Shown here: positions 35,755 to 48,586 of the stretch, piece after piece
Position numbering within the stretch: position 1 is the first letter of the stretch
Layout of the letters: each line of letters begins with the position of its first letter
DNA from: Tigriopus japonicus
Lineage: Eukaryota; Arthropoda; Copepoda; Harpacticoida; Harpacticidae
Reading direction: 5' to 3'
NCBI GenBank assembly: GCA_010645155.1
Contig: CM021322.1
Coordinates: 5,179,192 to 5,243,191, forward strand
Length of the DNA stretch: 64,000 nt
The notes under the pieces: generated by a model
What the model saw: the letters and a program-made list of their open reading frames with translations, nothing else
Databases searched by the model: none
What the model was told of the DNA's origin: nothing
Translations under genes and position numbers: made by a program

Positions 35755-37388
35755 TGATGTGATATATCAAATGCTGACTCAAGTGCAATCTTCACCCATC
35801 TACGCAACGGAATGGTGAAGTCAAAGATGGCATTTCCAATAAGTGCTCCACAATCCAATCCCAAAATCAGAACGTGATTGGATTCAACAATATAGACAAC
35901 TATTTTTGACCAACAATCAATATACGCATACAATGTGATTGATTTGGTGGTTTATTTTCGGGACACTTGCAATCATATAGAAAGTAGGTCAAAACTGAGG
36001 ATGGGCTTGACACTCAAGGGCACTTGGAACGTGCTTATGGATCCGCAATTCCAAGGCCTTAAATACAGAAACTGATAAGCTAGAAGGCGTGACACTTTGC
36101 CATCTATCATATGGAACACAAAGAAATTGATAAGTGTGCCCTAAATGTTCAAGTTGACGCACCACAGAGTGCCTAATAGGCCAATTGTGGTTCCTTGATT
36201 CATATCATCGATGATATCGATGTCACCGATGTAATACTGAAAGCTTTAGGACCAAACTTACCTCTTACAAAAGTGGCCAAATCCTCAGATTCTCAAAACT
36301 TGACAAAAATGATGCATTTTTTGAGATACTAAATATCTGGCAGGGTTTAAGGGGCAAAAAAACACGAAAGTCTTTGGCCCTTTTTTAAGTTTCGCGGTCA
36401 GACAACTCTTTCTTTAGGTATCTGGAACAAAGCAATCTAAAGACAATATTCAGACACAGAAAATGTCGTGCTAGCAACGAGTTGTTGTTGGTAAGAGGCG
36501 TTTGAATGAAGCAAGGCAACCATGTACCGTACGTAACCCAGATTACCACAAGCTCCATGAGGGGTACAATGACTTTTGGAACAAGTTAGGAACGCGCTCG
36601 ACAACCAAGACCACGACGACGACGACGACACAATTCAGGTTCTTGTTTGTATTCTTGGCCTTGTTTTCAAGGCCCTCAAATTAGAGGTCGGCCCGGGAAA
36701 GAATTGCATTCGAAGAAAAAAGGCTCCTAAAACGCAAGAGGAGGGACGGACGCCCGCCACAAAATCCGATCCATACACGAGCATGCTTATCTTGCGATCT
36801 TTTGCCAAGATCAAGACACCTCATGGGTGTAACAATTATTCGCTACAGCATCTAACATGTCATTTGAGATCGGATCAGATCAAATAATCTACCAATACTA
36901 AAAAATACAAGTGATGACTAACTATGAACTAAAATAGAAAGGCACGAACATTTCCAGAACTAGAGGTGAACGTATGCCATAAAATGCTTGATCGGAGGAA
37001 AAGAGAAACAGAGGATTGAGGCCGGGAACAAATACGGTTGAGAGAAAAAAAAAACAGTTTTCGTGCCTGAAAATTATTGAGCCCACGAGGAGGTCCTCGG
37101 GTCTTCATGACTTTGGCAACTCCAAGTGTTGTGACGGGAGGCTAATGGCAGCACTTCTCTGAGTGTGCGGTGCGGGTAGAGGTAAAAACTTGTGATCCAG
37201 ACACTCGCTTGCCATTCAATCGCCGGTTCTCATTGCATGAGGAACGACAAATCAAGGACTGTTGGACTCAAACGTAGTACAGAGTGAAAAAGCGACCTGT
37301 AGGAAATTGGAACCACTCGGCTGCTTCTCAACAGGACGACCAGAATTATTCATTCTCCCACTGAAATTCCTCACGTGAGCTTTGGAGC
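35755..37388. other. Intergenic stretch
   Basis: No supported exon. A small ACG/GAC triplet run near 36610-36632 is the only simple-sequence feature noticed. Confidence 0.4.
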
Positions 37389-38297
37389 ATGCAGAGCCCA
37401 CAAACCATGGACTTGAGGGGCCCATCAAAGGGCTACCATTCTCATTGCCATATCAGTTATGTTGTGAAGAGTCGGAACAAACCATCACATCTCACTTCAG
37501 TGGAAAGGAAAGAAAAAAGTGAAAACTTCAGTGAGCTTCAATTGGAAAGTCGAACCGATCTAGAGGACAGTCGAAGTAGTCGATATCGGAAGAAGCGCAC
37601 AAGAAGACAACTCAGATCCACTTTGCCAGCCGGGTATTCAACTTCAAGGTATGAGAGTTACGAAAGCGCCAAAAATTAGATAATGAAACAACTTACTACC
37701 GGTTCTAGATCCAAGAGTTACGTCCAGCGACGAAATCAGACCAAAACTAATCTAAGCCCCAAAAGGGCAGAGCGCAGTAAGGTCCACCATCTTTGACTCA
37801 GATGGATGATGTAACGGTCTCACCTTAATTTTAACATTCCAGGCTCGTCCATCTCTGACCTCTCACAATCCTCCTCTTCTGACACCTCTCGAAAGACATC
37901 CATGGAGTCGAATCCTTCATCCGAGAAGCACGAAGATCTCCCTGGATTGTTTGTGACCTCAATGACGCTCAACGAACGACCAAGAAGCCTACGAAGTCAA
38001 CGTAGAAGCCCGAGCAATGGCAATCGTAATCAAGAGACTATTGAATCTACTTCCACAATTATCCCTGCCAGGTCGCATAATAGCCGACCAATTACTCCCA
38101 AGATCAATGTCTCCAGAAATGCTGGAGATGATTTTGACGCAGACAAGGAGAGTGAAAGCCGAAAGGAGTCTTGGATCACGCAAGCCACCAAAATGGATGA
38201 GAAATTCGTCTTGCAAGACTCCAACGATGATAATGGGAGTGGCATCACTTCGGTTCAAGTTCGTGTAACCTCAGCCAGAAGAGATCACGACGAGTGA
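37389..38297 (+). CDS. Disordered Ser/Arg/Lys-rich protein, function unknown
   Basis: Three exons join in phase: 37389-37648, 37709-37776 and 37843-38297, about 260 residues. Composition is dominated by Ser, Arg, Lys, Asn and Glu (SRSSRYRKKRTRRQLRS, SDLSQSSSSDTSRKTS). There are no predicted helices, cysteines or membrane segments. Basic patches suggest nuclear location or nucleic-acid/membrane contact, but this is inference only. The stop TGA at 38295 overlaps a GTGAGC donor, and an excellent acceptor (TTTTATTTTAG) lies at 38402. Splicing there would replace the stop with about 28 more residues before a TGA near 38487. An AATAAA at 38404-38409 supports the short form. The start ATG at 37389 is the first in frame, and further 5' exons cannot be excluded. 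Confidence 0.6.
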
Positions 38298-38403
38298 GCT
38301 GTCTAGGCATTGCATCAGTCTCGTTCCATTGCATTAATTCTTCCTTTTCTCTGAAATGTTTCCCCTTTCCCAAAAAATTGAATGAAATGACTTTTATTTT
38401 AGC

Positions 38404-38409
38404 AATAAA
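38404..38409 (+). terminator. Candidate polyadenylation signal AATAAA
   Basis: The hexamer lies 107 bp after the TGA of the Ser/Arg-rich protein. It also sits just inside a possible alternative acceptor, so its use is uncertain. Confidence 0.4.
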
Positions 38410-41049
38410 TTGGATTGCATAGAGAAGATGGAAGGGCTGATGTGCTTTATTTTGGAGTGGTTGCAGTTTACGGGTCAACGAACATGAGCATTGAACCAGT
38501 TATTGCACCATCTCGCTTATTCTTCAACAATTTCTTTGTGGGTTCGTTTTATTACATGGCTTGAAAATGTTAGAAGCAATGAACCAACATCCGTGTTCCA
38601 AGATCTTTCAAGCCCTAGATACAAGACGAGCTTTGTGAGCGCTGTTCATTGGAAACCAATTACGAAAATCCCACAGCCCTCGCTCCTTCCTCAATGTTGG
38701 ACCTGAAAAAGGAACAAGGAATTTGCATTTCTGACCCTTGGAAGCCTTGCTTACATCCCATACATCGACGGCTCCCATTCTAAGGTACGCACATGAAATA
38801 TATGTTCAGTCCCTTCCACAATTCGGCTAAATTCAATGTGGGACGGTGCATGGACCAAGATAGCTCTAGGCATCGCTTTGGCGCAAATAAGAATTCCCAC
38901 ATGATTTGTAAGGGAATAACAGTTCGAACCCAAAGGCGAGTAAAGAAGGCCTCTTCCCAACAGAGGAATTTTGAATGTCGAAGAGGATAACGTCTCCTTT
39001 GCTTCGATGTATAGCTTTCGTGTAGCATACATTTTTATAGAAGAAGACTCTCGAGGCGAAGTGCTGGAATAGGGAATGGAATCACAGAGAAATGTACGCC
39101 AAGAGAGCGAGGAGGAGAGCTGAAGTTGGACAGCACAAAACTATGTAAGGGCATCCATCGGCCAGAGCCTTTGAAGAACAAGGACGGACGCATGCTGAAG
39201 GTTGTCGGCAGAGAGGAACCACAAAAGCATGCGCTTCAGCTGAAGTGCTACCAAAATGAGGTGAAGGTCAACGGGAGTTCCAAGCAAAAATGAGAATAAC
39301 ATAAGGCACAAATTAGGGAGGCGACAGTTGGCAACCAAACATTTGACAATTTGAGCCAATAGGTTGTGGATCAATGAGATGTGCTTTGTCCACAACAAAA
39401 CCATGACTATGCTCACGAGAAAGCCATTAGAAATTCGTCCGAGGCCAGAAGCCCAGCTTTGCCTTCAATCTCAGTTACACAAGAGAGAATATCCCACAAG
39501 ATGTGTCAGGAGTGCTTCCCTCGGTCCCTTTGGGCTCTTTATTCCCATTTCAAAGCCGTTAGTTCCATGTTCCACACGGCGCACCCCAAAGCTTTTCTCT
39601 CGTTCTTCTCGTCCCTCTCTGTCTCTCTCTTACTTTTACTCACAACAACGACTTCAGAAAACCAGAACGAAGAAAAGGTCCCCCCCCTTCTCACGTACTG
39701 GTCTTGCTGTTTGTCATTGATACGGAAGGCATTCCTTCCGCCAAGTCACGCTTTTGGCCTTGTCGAATTTCTGGCTTGCACTCAAACCTTGGTACCTCCT
39801 CTTCGGATAAAGCAAGGTAAGCCGGCCTTTGAGATGTTGGCTCCCTTGAGAATACCGAGATTTGGATTTTGCATCTTCCACCTTTCTCGCCAACGTAATT
39901 TGAACTATAAAGGAGTTACAACACACTCTGTTTGAAAAGTTAAAGTGATCAGCAAAGGAAACCAAGGTCGGACAAAGTAATGATCTGATACATTAGCAAT
40001 ATATGGATCATTCCTAAAATTTCCAAGACTCTTTTGCCCTTCTCTGTGCTGCCCATTCCATATTGGAATATTTGAAATGAGTACGGGTGTTCCATAGTAA
40101 AGAGCAGAGGAGAAGAACTAAGCTGAAGCAAAGAAGATCCTCTCCAGACCAATTTTCCTGAGAACGACCAAAGAGGCTTGGGTGGTTTAGCTGGAGAGAA
40201 CTTTCCTTTATACCAGCGCACTCCAGCCTTCACGAGCCATAGTACACCGCACTCGGCTGAAGTTGGTTGCACTGTGGTGACTCGGGGGGACAAGCCACAT
40301 GTAAGGCCAAAGGCCTGCTGAGTGCACTGCAGTGGTTGCGTGCTAGCCAGGAAAGGGAAGGAAGGATGGATTCACTGTCTTTCTCACCACTCTCTCCTGG
40401 ATTTCTCCTCAGGACTCAACTGAAACACTCGAAGTTTGGTGGCTGGCAAGTAAAATATGTGTGAGTAAGGGTCGAAGGAAGAGACGGACTCCTCTGGTCG
40501 TCGACGTCAGCGTCCTCCACTCTTCGCCTTCCTCTTTCTCATTTCCAAAAAGGAGTCCTTGGCCAATTCCAACGACGCTTCTGGACTTGAAGGAACAACC
40601 AAGAGAATTGTCTCCCGGGAAGGGCAGTGTGCCAGAAGGAGCCTCAAGGAGACATATTATGGTTGTGATTTCGTCAACTGAATCTTAATGAGGCCTCACC
40701 AAAAAGTTTGGAAACCTCTTGCGTTGTGATTGACTGGCATGGGGTGTGTGTGGAGAGGATTGTTGGCTTCATCCGGAGAAGAAGAAGTAATTGTTTCAGA
40801 CTCGCTTTCAATTGGTCGTTACCAAAGCTATGTTCTCAATTGATCCACAAATCAACCCACGAATCGTTTCATGACCCAATGAATTCCTCCTCGTCATATG
40901 CCCCTTCAAACGCATTTTACCTGATGGATCATCCTCACAAATGGCCTCAAAGGCCTCCAGATCAACTAAGCCCCGATTCTCCAGAAACCTTCTCCTCATC
41001 TCGAAATGCAAAATGTGATCAAACGAATTGCTTCAGTGTGCATCGTGCA
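38410..41049. other. Intergenic / 5' UTR region of the CUB-LDLa gene
   Basis: Open frames up to 185 codons occur on both strands but overlap one another, change frame frequently and show no domain or conserved pattern. A frame in phase with the signal peptide runs open from 40708 to 41050 and is taken as leader, not protein. Confidence 0.35.
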
Positions 41050-44000
41050 ATGACAGGCCGTGGAAGAGGATTCGCCTTAACAAAGGGCTGGTTCGTCCCA
41101 ACAGCAGCAATCCTTTTGGGCTTATGTTTCTCTCTCACAAGCGCCCTTAAGAATGAATTTCGTGAGTATTTCTTATGACCTATCATCATTCTTCTTTTTA
41201 CTAGTTTATCATCATAAGACTTATATTGTAAAACGAGTTTGTTTAGTCTCAGTACATTCGGACCCCTGATGATGAGGGCCAATATCCCGTTTCATGTGTG
41301 TAATATCGGGTGCTCTTAAGGGATTACAAAAGGACTCTCACTTGTCTCATTTAGGCACAATGATGTGAATCGTACTGAATGGATGTTATTGACGCAATTA
41401 ACGGAGAAAAATAGGCCACTATAAGCCTGAGCAAACAAATGAGGGATATCAAGCCCCAAAAGCGTTGTCGACTACGGCCAAGCACGTTCCCAAAAAGAAC
41501 CGAGCAAACAAACTGGGATTGACATGAAAATGATCGTTTTCTGCCAAGATTACTACTACCCACCACGATTTGGTGGAGCTGAGTAGCCCTAATAGGACTG
41601 CAGCTATTGATCCCATCTTGGCATCCTAACGCATGGTTAACTGGCAAATGACCCAGATCTCAATTCCGACATCTTAAGAGTTGGCTGGCCTCAGTTTTCA
41701 AGTGAATCTGCTCCAAATGATAACTTCTCTAATGGCATCAGGTGTTGGTCTGGGTGTTCAAAACTCGAAGGAAAACTCTATTTTCCACCAGCTTATGTAC
41801 ATTCAAGTTTAGAATCGTTGGAAACGACAAGCGAAAGAGATTAATGACTCCTTCACCGTCATTTTGCTCCCCCTAGGCATGCAAAAATGAACCATTGTTT
41901 GCCTTTCACCAATGGAGTAGGCTAAAAGGTTCACAATCTCATAAGCAGATACACCCTGAATTAGGTTGGGTTGGTCAGGTAACGTTGATTGAACTTTGAG
42001 CCCTCGAAGCTCGTCAAGGAACACAATGATGGGTCAGTCAGAGCGACGTTTGCATGAGATGTGAAGGTAGATGCTGCCCGTTGGAAAGGAAGCTCAACAT
42101 GGATAAAACTTTCCGCTGAGCAAAGCCATTTGGAGAATGCCCTACAGACACCCAAGCAAAACAATCTCCTCTCTTTTATGAGGGCAAAAGATTTATCCAA
42201 GCCAAATTGCTTGTGGTCGCGGACCTTGCTCAGTTTCAGTTCCCTCTCCTTCTCTTGGATGGTGATCAGCCAGCATCCCATCATAAAACTTTCAAAAACA
42301 ATCAGCTTCCAGCCGCTTTCCTTTTGGATCTCTCTTTATTGGAGGTTCTTGCCCATACAAGAGAATCTTTGGCACACAAATCTTCACGCATATTTGAAGA
42401 CGGGAAAATATGTTTTTAAAAAGAAAAGCCGAAAGCTACTTGCGTGATAATTCAAATCATCTACAGTGTAGTGTAGTGTCATCTGTAGTATTAGGACTTC
42501 TTCTAAAATACCATTATTTTCCCCATTGACTTGCTAAGTCATCTTAATCAACCTCTGCAACCCTCTTCCTATCTGGAACTTCCCCCTACCCCCTTCCAAG
42601 ACGTTAAAGAATGTAAAAAGCATTCCGGTTTGGACACAAATCCATTGCCTTGAATGAAAATGGCTTCCCCAATAACATTATTCCTCGGTATTATCTAGGA
42701 ATATCTAATTATGCATTCGGAATTCTCGGCTCTTGGAACGTTCCGAAGATGGAATCGTTTTCCTTTTACCTCTATCTATCTATGAGGAAAATAGCATGTA
42801 TGCAGGCAGTGCACGTTTTAAAGTACCTATATAGACGCCTTGGAGGGATCACTTGCTTAATCCCTGAATCATTACATACGCATCAAAGGACCTACACATT
42901 CCCATCTTGATGGCTGTTTCACAACCATTACTGGGCACCCAAAAGCCATGAAAGAGGAGAGAGCCAATTTTCGCCTGCTTTCAGAACAGAAAGAAGTATC
43001 CAAGCAGACCTCTTTCCTAACTATTTCCAGTCGTTATTGTCAAAGGATAATAATACCGGATAATACATATTCAAACTCACTGGAATGGTTAATTTTTTGG
43101 GGGAGCAAGTAGCACCGCAGTCCTCATAAAGAATATTGTCAAAAATAAATGACGGAATTATACTTACTCGTTTACTCCTTAGATTAAAAAGAGATATTTC
43201 TTTACAGATACAAATTGTACCCAAAATACACATTTTCTTATGGAAACAATGCTGAAACGCTTATTTTTTTTTCCAGTTCCAATCAACACCCTTTGTAAGC
43301 GTAGTCACAAGAGCTTCCTCTCCAAAATCGCCAAACCCGTTGATGGCGCCGTCGTGATCTCGAACAATGAACGGGACATTAATTGTGTGGTTACATTTCA
43401 AACCGAATCCATCTTGGAGAGGTTCATGCTCCGCTTTGAAGAACTTAACATGGACTGCAACGACAAACTTTTCATCTATGATGGAGCACATGCCATCGGA
43501 GCACACAAGGTAAATCGAACTAACAGTACTTGGACGCAAATGCAACAAGCTGAAATGTGGTGCATTTGACCCGTGTTATGGGAAAGCTACGAGGACCTTA
43601 AAAAGAAAGCCATGGTCTATCTAAAAATCCATCTCTTTGAAATCCACCCTCGAGGTACTATATTCCTTTTCCATTGTGATAAAATAGTCTCAAGCGCCAA
43701 CCCATAACTCAAAAAAGGCTGGCACCTCACTCTCAAAAGGGACCAATCTGCCTTGAAAAAGAATGCAGGGATAGAAGGCCCAGCATACCAAAATCGACGG
43801 AGGAACGACGGACGAAATCCAAAGTAATGGAAAAATGAACCAATCACAATTGTGTTCCCATCCAAAAGGCTTTTTTTCTCTTCTTTTTGGCTGGAAGAGG
43901 GTTTCATGTCTTGACATTTTGAAATTTACAATCCTACTTGTCGACTTGATCGCCGAGAGCCGATATTTTTCAAGCCCCCTTAAGCCAGTGATCTCGAATC

Positions 44001-47000
44001 CCCAAGTTACCAATTAAAAACTTTGAGGACTCCAAGTTTTTTGAGTTACAAAGGAGCGGGATATTGAATGGAATGCTCCTAGTGATAACCTCAATAGCAT
44101 TGATGCCAGAAAGCTACGAACTTGGTAAAGTTGCGGAGGGAAAGTGAATCCCATTTCCAAGTGGGACGAAGGCAGTCAACTTTGGCCTTCAGCGTAGAAA
44201 GCATTTCTCTAGGACGAGACGAAAAGTTCTTGGGAGGGATCAGTGCATTTCAAATGGCCTTGGGATGCCATCATCAATAACTAGTTCTCCTTGTTAGGTC
44301 CCGTGTATAACCGTATAGTCCTATTGTGTGGAAGAATAAAATATGAAGAAGCCTTTGGAAAGCCCCAAACTTGCAAAACAGTTTCCTTTTTACACACTTA
44401 CTTCCCCCCAAAAATAGTCCTACTCGTCTATCTGGGAGGCCAAAAGGACGTGGTTGGGAAGTGGAAGACTTGGCCATGTAAACGAGAAGCCCTTGAAAAA
44501 GCGCCCAAGTCGGGCTAAGGTCCTTTTGGCATTATTAAAAATTCCTTTTCCCCACTTTTCTTTCCTCGTCCAATGTTGAGTTAAGGCAAGCGAGGGGAAT
44601 CGAGAGGGAGAAGCCCAAGTCTGGATTTAGAGTCCAAACGAGAAGGGGACAGGAAAGAGACCCCGCTACCAAACATAGTTATCGCACTAAGTAGAAAGCT
44701 CGTCGAGTTCCATTGACGATGACAAATTTCAATTTTCCAGCCAAAGGGAATCCACTCCTCTGGAGAGCTAAATTTCCGACATTCAGCTCAATTCCTTGAA
44801 TGCAAACACGCCCACTTTGTAAAATTCTAGAGACTTCAAGCGAACTATTTTGACATCTATAATTGTACCTGTTTCTGACTGACGTTGAAAGATCCGTCTG
44901 AGCACGACTAGAACGAAACTGTGTCTGTAGTTTCCTTTCAAGCCCTTCTGTTCTTGTCTTTCTCAAGTTACAAGTTTTCGTCTCCAGGCCAATTTGTCTT
45001 GCGAAAAAACAATCCACACCTTCGGCTCCGGTGGTGTCATCTACACGCGTACCAACTTCATCACGTTGAAATACATCACGGACTCTTGGGGAACCGACCA
45101 GAATGGCTTCCGCCTTGTGATCACAGCTTTCAAAGACAAAAGTGGAGGATGTCGAGATGGATTCCAGTGTGAAAATGGGATTTGCATCGACAAGGACCTC
45201 GTTTGTGACAACATCAACCATTGTGGCGATGGCGAGGACGAGCGGTCGTCTCAGTTCTGTTCCCGTGAGTAACCATTTCATATCCCTTTTCATCCACACT
45301 CTTTGTCTCTGTTTCTAACTATTTCCCACCTCTCCTAGACCTTTTCTGTTCTTTGCGTCGTTGAGACGTGTTCGTTTTTGGTTCCTTCATTCGGACCTTT
45401 TTCTTTGGCCTTTCGTCAAGTCCAGCCATGCTCGAACAAAATTGCCAAAAGGGTTCGTTGACTTGCAGGTGTTTGTGACACTAGAAAAAGAAAGAAACGT
45501 GGCACGCGAATTGTAAAAGAGGACAAATCTGTATCTGCCAAATTTGAGGGATGAATTCATCTTGCCGTTTTTTTCTCAACTATTGGCCTTCATTTTACTA
45601 ATTTGCTGAAGTCATATTTGTTGGAATTTCTTCCACCGTAAGAGAAAAACTGAGGAACGCTAAAAATAACTTTCTCTTTTCACATTATTTGAGTTTTTGC
45701 TACAAATCATGCAAGCTTTCCCTGACTCCAAATTTTATTGAAAGTATATTTTCAATTTAGAACGCCTGGCAAAATGAAATCCGATTATTTTTTTGTTGCA
45801 ACTTGAAGAATAGTAATCTGATTCTTTTTCGAGGACTTTTCACTGCAGGTCCCAAGGGATCTTGGAAGTTATACTTAGGGCCTTCGTTGTACTGTACTAT
45901 TTTTGGAAATTCGAGATAAAGAAAGCCTCTCCTTCCCAGATAAGTGAGAAGTTCCAAATCTCTCACTTGTGCTCTACTTGATCGAAATAAAGAGAGAGCA
46001 AAGAACATCCATGAAAACCTTGAAAGTTTTTATACCTGACTAACCTTCTCAACTGTGTGTGAGTTTGAAACGCCAAAGGGAAATGTCCGTATCGCATTCT
46101 AAGGTCTTTTGGTTTTGATCTCTTTTGTTTCGTCTTCTCGTTTCCTCTTATTGTTCCAATTGACCTGTATTCCCATTCTGGCTCACAAAGATTGCTCCAA
46201 GAACTTTCAATCACCAATCACATGTCATGATCCGCCTTTGCACTTATCATCATCATCATCGTCATCATCTTCATCATCATCATCCTACTTTAAGGCTGCA
46301 CATTTCACCTTGGTTTTCCATATTCGTCTTTGCCATGAATCACGTACTTACTCTTTCATCTGTCGTCACGCGATCACTACCTTTATTCATTTCCTTTACT
46401 ACGAACTACCGAACTCTTCCATACTGTACCTTCCGCTACTTTTACTTGCTATTTTACTATTACACCTCTTACTCTTACTACTACTGTTATTGCTACTATT
46501 ACCAACCACCACGCTACTACTTTGACTTTTCACATACTGCTACGCATTCCTTTTTCGCTGTATTGTTTGTGGTCGGTGAACTGAACACCTGTGAAAAAAG
46601 AGACCCATAAAAGCCAAGATCAAGAACACCTAATTTCTCTCTCTTTCCCAAGATTTGGGGCTCTTGGAGCAGTTTCATGTGACCTTTTCTTAAACATCTT
46701 GGTTGCGGTGATTTTTGTCAAGCCGTTGAGGACCAGAATGGGTCCATTCAATGCAACTCGTAACGTTTTAAAAATGAGCACTTAACGTCGAGCCCAATAC
46801 TTATTATAGGGATGATTCATCTCTTGTTGTACTCCTACTTTCTTGCTACTCTGATTTGGAAAACCATTTGATGCCAGTGCTAATCTGTCTATTTTATCTA
46901 CCCTTCTTTATCTCTTAAACTGCAGTCAAGCGAACAGGAGCGTTATTTTCTGCTATAATGAGTACTGGGCGAATTTGCCCCTGTTTTGATCAAGAGAGAG

Positions 47001-48586
47001 AAAACAACCAACTAGACTACATGAACGGCGGGACTATTCCCGCCAGGCATTCAGGTAATGAAAGCACCAACCAACTATTCTCGTTTCTTTCCTAAATTCC
47101 TGCCCGCCCATCGCCAACAGGCAAGAGTATTTTCATTATCAGTTTTACGATTATGATTATTGATCAACATCATCATTATTATTATTCCTACTTCTTTCAT
47201 TTCATTAGACTACGTAGAACAGAAACGACCAACTCGCAAATGTTGCACTACCCATGCCTTCCTTCATATGAGTTCATGTCTTGTGCATCCGACTTGATCA
47301 GCATCGTCATTGATATTGATTCACATAATCCTGGCCTCAATGACGTCAAATGTTTGATGTTTTGACACTTTTTAAAGAAGAAAGCTGTGGTTCTCTTTGA
47401 TTGGTTCACTAGCAATGATTGAAATTGACAGCATCCACTTGAAACGTTAAATGTAGGCCAGACAAGGAGAACACTGAACCAATGCAATAAAAAGGTGTCA
47501 AATTATAATCTCATCATTGATTGGTTAGTTCTACATAGCGACGACAAAACAGTTCTCTTCAAAATAACTATGTGTACTGGATGCCTTGGATGATTTCGTT
47601 TCGATGTTTTCAAAAAAAGCAAGTTCTGGGTGCTGACCTCTCTCTTTTTCTATTTCCTCCCTTCCGTGAAATGGAATGCAGCAATGGGATTTCCACAATG
47701 GTTTGGTGCCACAGCCGCGGATTCAACCTTCCAAAGTGCCATCATAGTGGCTGGAGTCCTTCTGGTCATGGGTATTGTCATTGCCATTCTCATAGTGAGG
47801 GTGCGTAATCGACGAGAGCGACGAATGAACCGAAACGATGCCAGAGCGGCTGTTTATAACAGTAAGTACCGTGTCAAGCACGCACCCTTTCATTTAGTGT
47901 GTTTTCTTGTGATGCTCATGCCCATTGATGATTGATTTTTTCTTAGTTTTTTGTTTTCAAAAGGTTTGTGGCAAAAATTTAGTCTGATTTTGAAAGGCCA
48001 TGTGCTCAGTTCAACTTGTTTTGTAGGCATGAGCACCAAGGGTCGCAACGGTGCGGCAACCGGTTACGTTCCGGTTACTGCCAATCTCTACGCGACAACC
48101 ACAACCACGACAGCTTTTCCGTCTGGTAGCACAGATATCATGGCCACAACCAGCTTGATGGCTACTGGTAACACTCATCACCTCTTTGACTCGGCACCGC
48201 CTATTCAAAACGACCCATTTGCTGAGTCCAGCATGGGTTTGACAAAGCTAATTGACAACGCGGGAAACGCGAGTCACCCTGTGGAGGGGCGAGGGGAACT
48301 AATAATACTAATGGCCACTCTAACCCGAATAATCCAGGCAACCATCATGGAAATCATTTTGGAAATAAACCACTTTCACATGCTCAAAACCACTTGGCTA
48401 GCAATCATGTAGGACATCATCCACATGGATCGATCAGAAGTCCAGCAACTGAAAGGTTCGTAATGACAAACTTCTTGAAATGTGATACTGTTTTTTGTGG
48501 AAGGAGAATAACTGCATTGTTTAATTTGCCTATTATTTTTTAGCGACGTATCCTCAACATACAAAGATACGGAGTGGTTTGTTTAG
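41050..48586 (+). CDS. Type I membrane protein: signal peptide, CUB, LDLa, TM, hydrophobic C-terminus
   Basis: Exons: 41050-41161, 43277-43509, 44988-45264, 47682-47861, 48027-48455 and 48544-48586. Residues 14-34 (WFVPTAAILLGLCFSLTSA) are a signal peptide, the reason for choosing this ATG. A CUB-like domain spans about 44-166 with four cysteines (TLCK, INCV, MDCND, LSCEK) and FRLVITAF at its end. An LDL-receptor class A module follows at 170-206: six Cys, with CDNINHCGDGEDE supplying the Ca-binding acidic residues. The TM is about 227-246, then RVRNRRERRMNR. The tail has Thr-, Asn- and His-rich stretches and ends TYKDTEWFV, resembling a hydrophobic PDZ ligand. Exon 5 as sequenced is out of frame in its second half: one base appears to be missing around 48285-48298 (GGAGGGGCGAGGGG). 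The donor phase and last exon fit only the shifted frame. CUB-LDLa-TM proteins such as LEV-10/NETO organise receptors at synapses, but orthology here is not established. Confidence 0.82.
46228..46285 (+). repeat. Imperfect ATC trinucleotide repeat
   Basis: About 15 CAT/ATC triplets with interruptions, inside the large intron of the CUB-LDLa gene. It makes misleading His- or Ser-rich frames. Confidence 0.8.
46926..47054 (+). CDS. Candidate 43-codon cassette exon of the CUB-LDLa gene
   Basis: Within the 2.4-kb intron before the TM exon, an open 129-bp block lies between a CTGCAG acceptor (46925) and a GTAATG donor (47055). Its length is a multiple of three and its phase is 1-1, the same as the surrounding junction. 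It can therefore be included or skipped without changing frame. It would insert a juxtamembrane segment with SAIMSTGRICPCFDQERENN and a CPC motif. The evidence is splice-site and phase fit only. Confidence 0.4.

Noticed and set aside
39364..39935. Frames of 118 and 184 codons on the plus strand
   Set aside because: They overlap each other in different frames, contain low-complexity Ser/Leu runs and show no family motif. No splice partners were found.
46109..46610. Long Ser-, Leu- and Tyr-rich frames
   Set aside because: They are produced by the ATC triplet repeat and a pyrimidine-rich stretch in an intron, with no splice or domain support.
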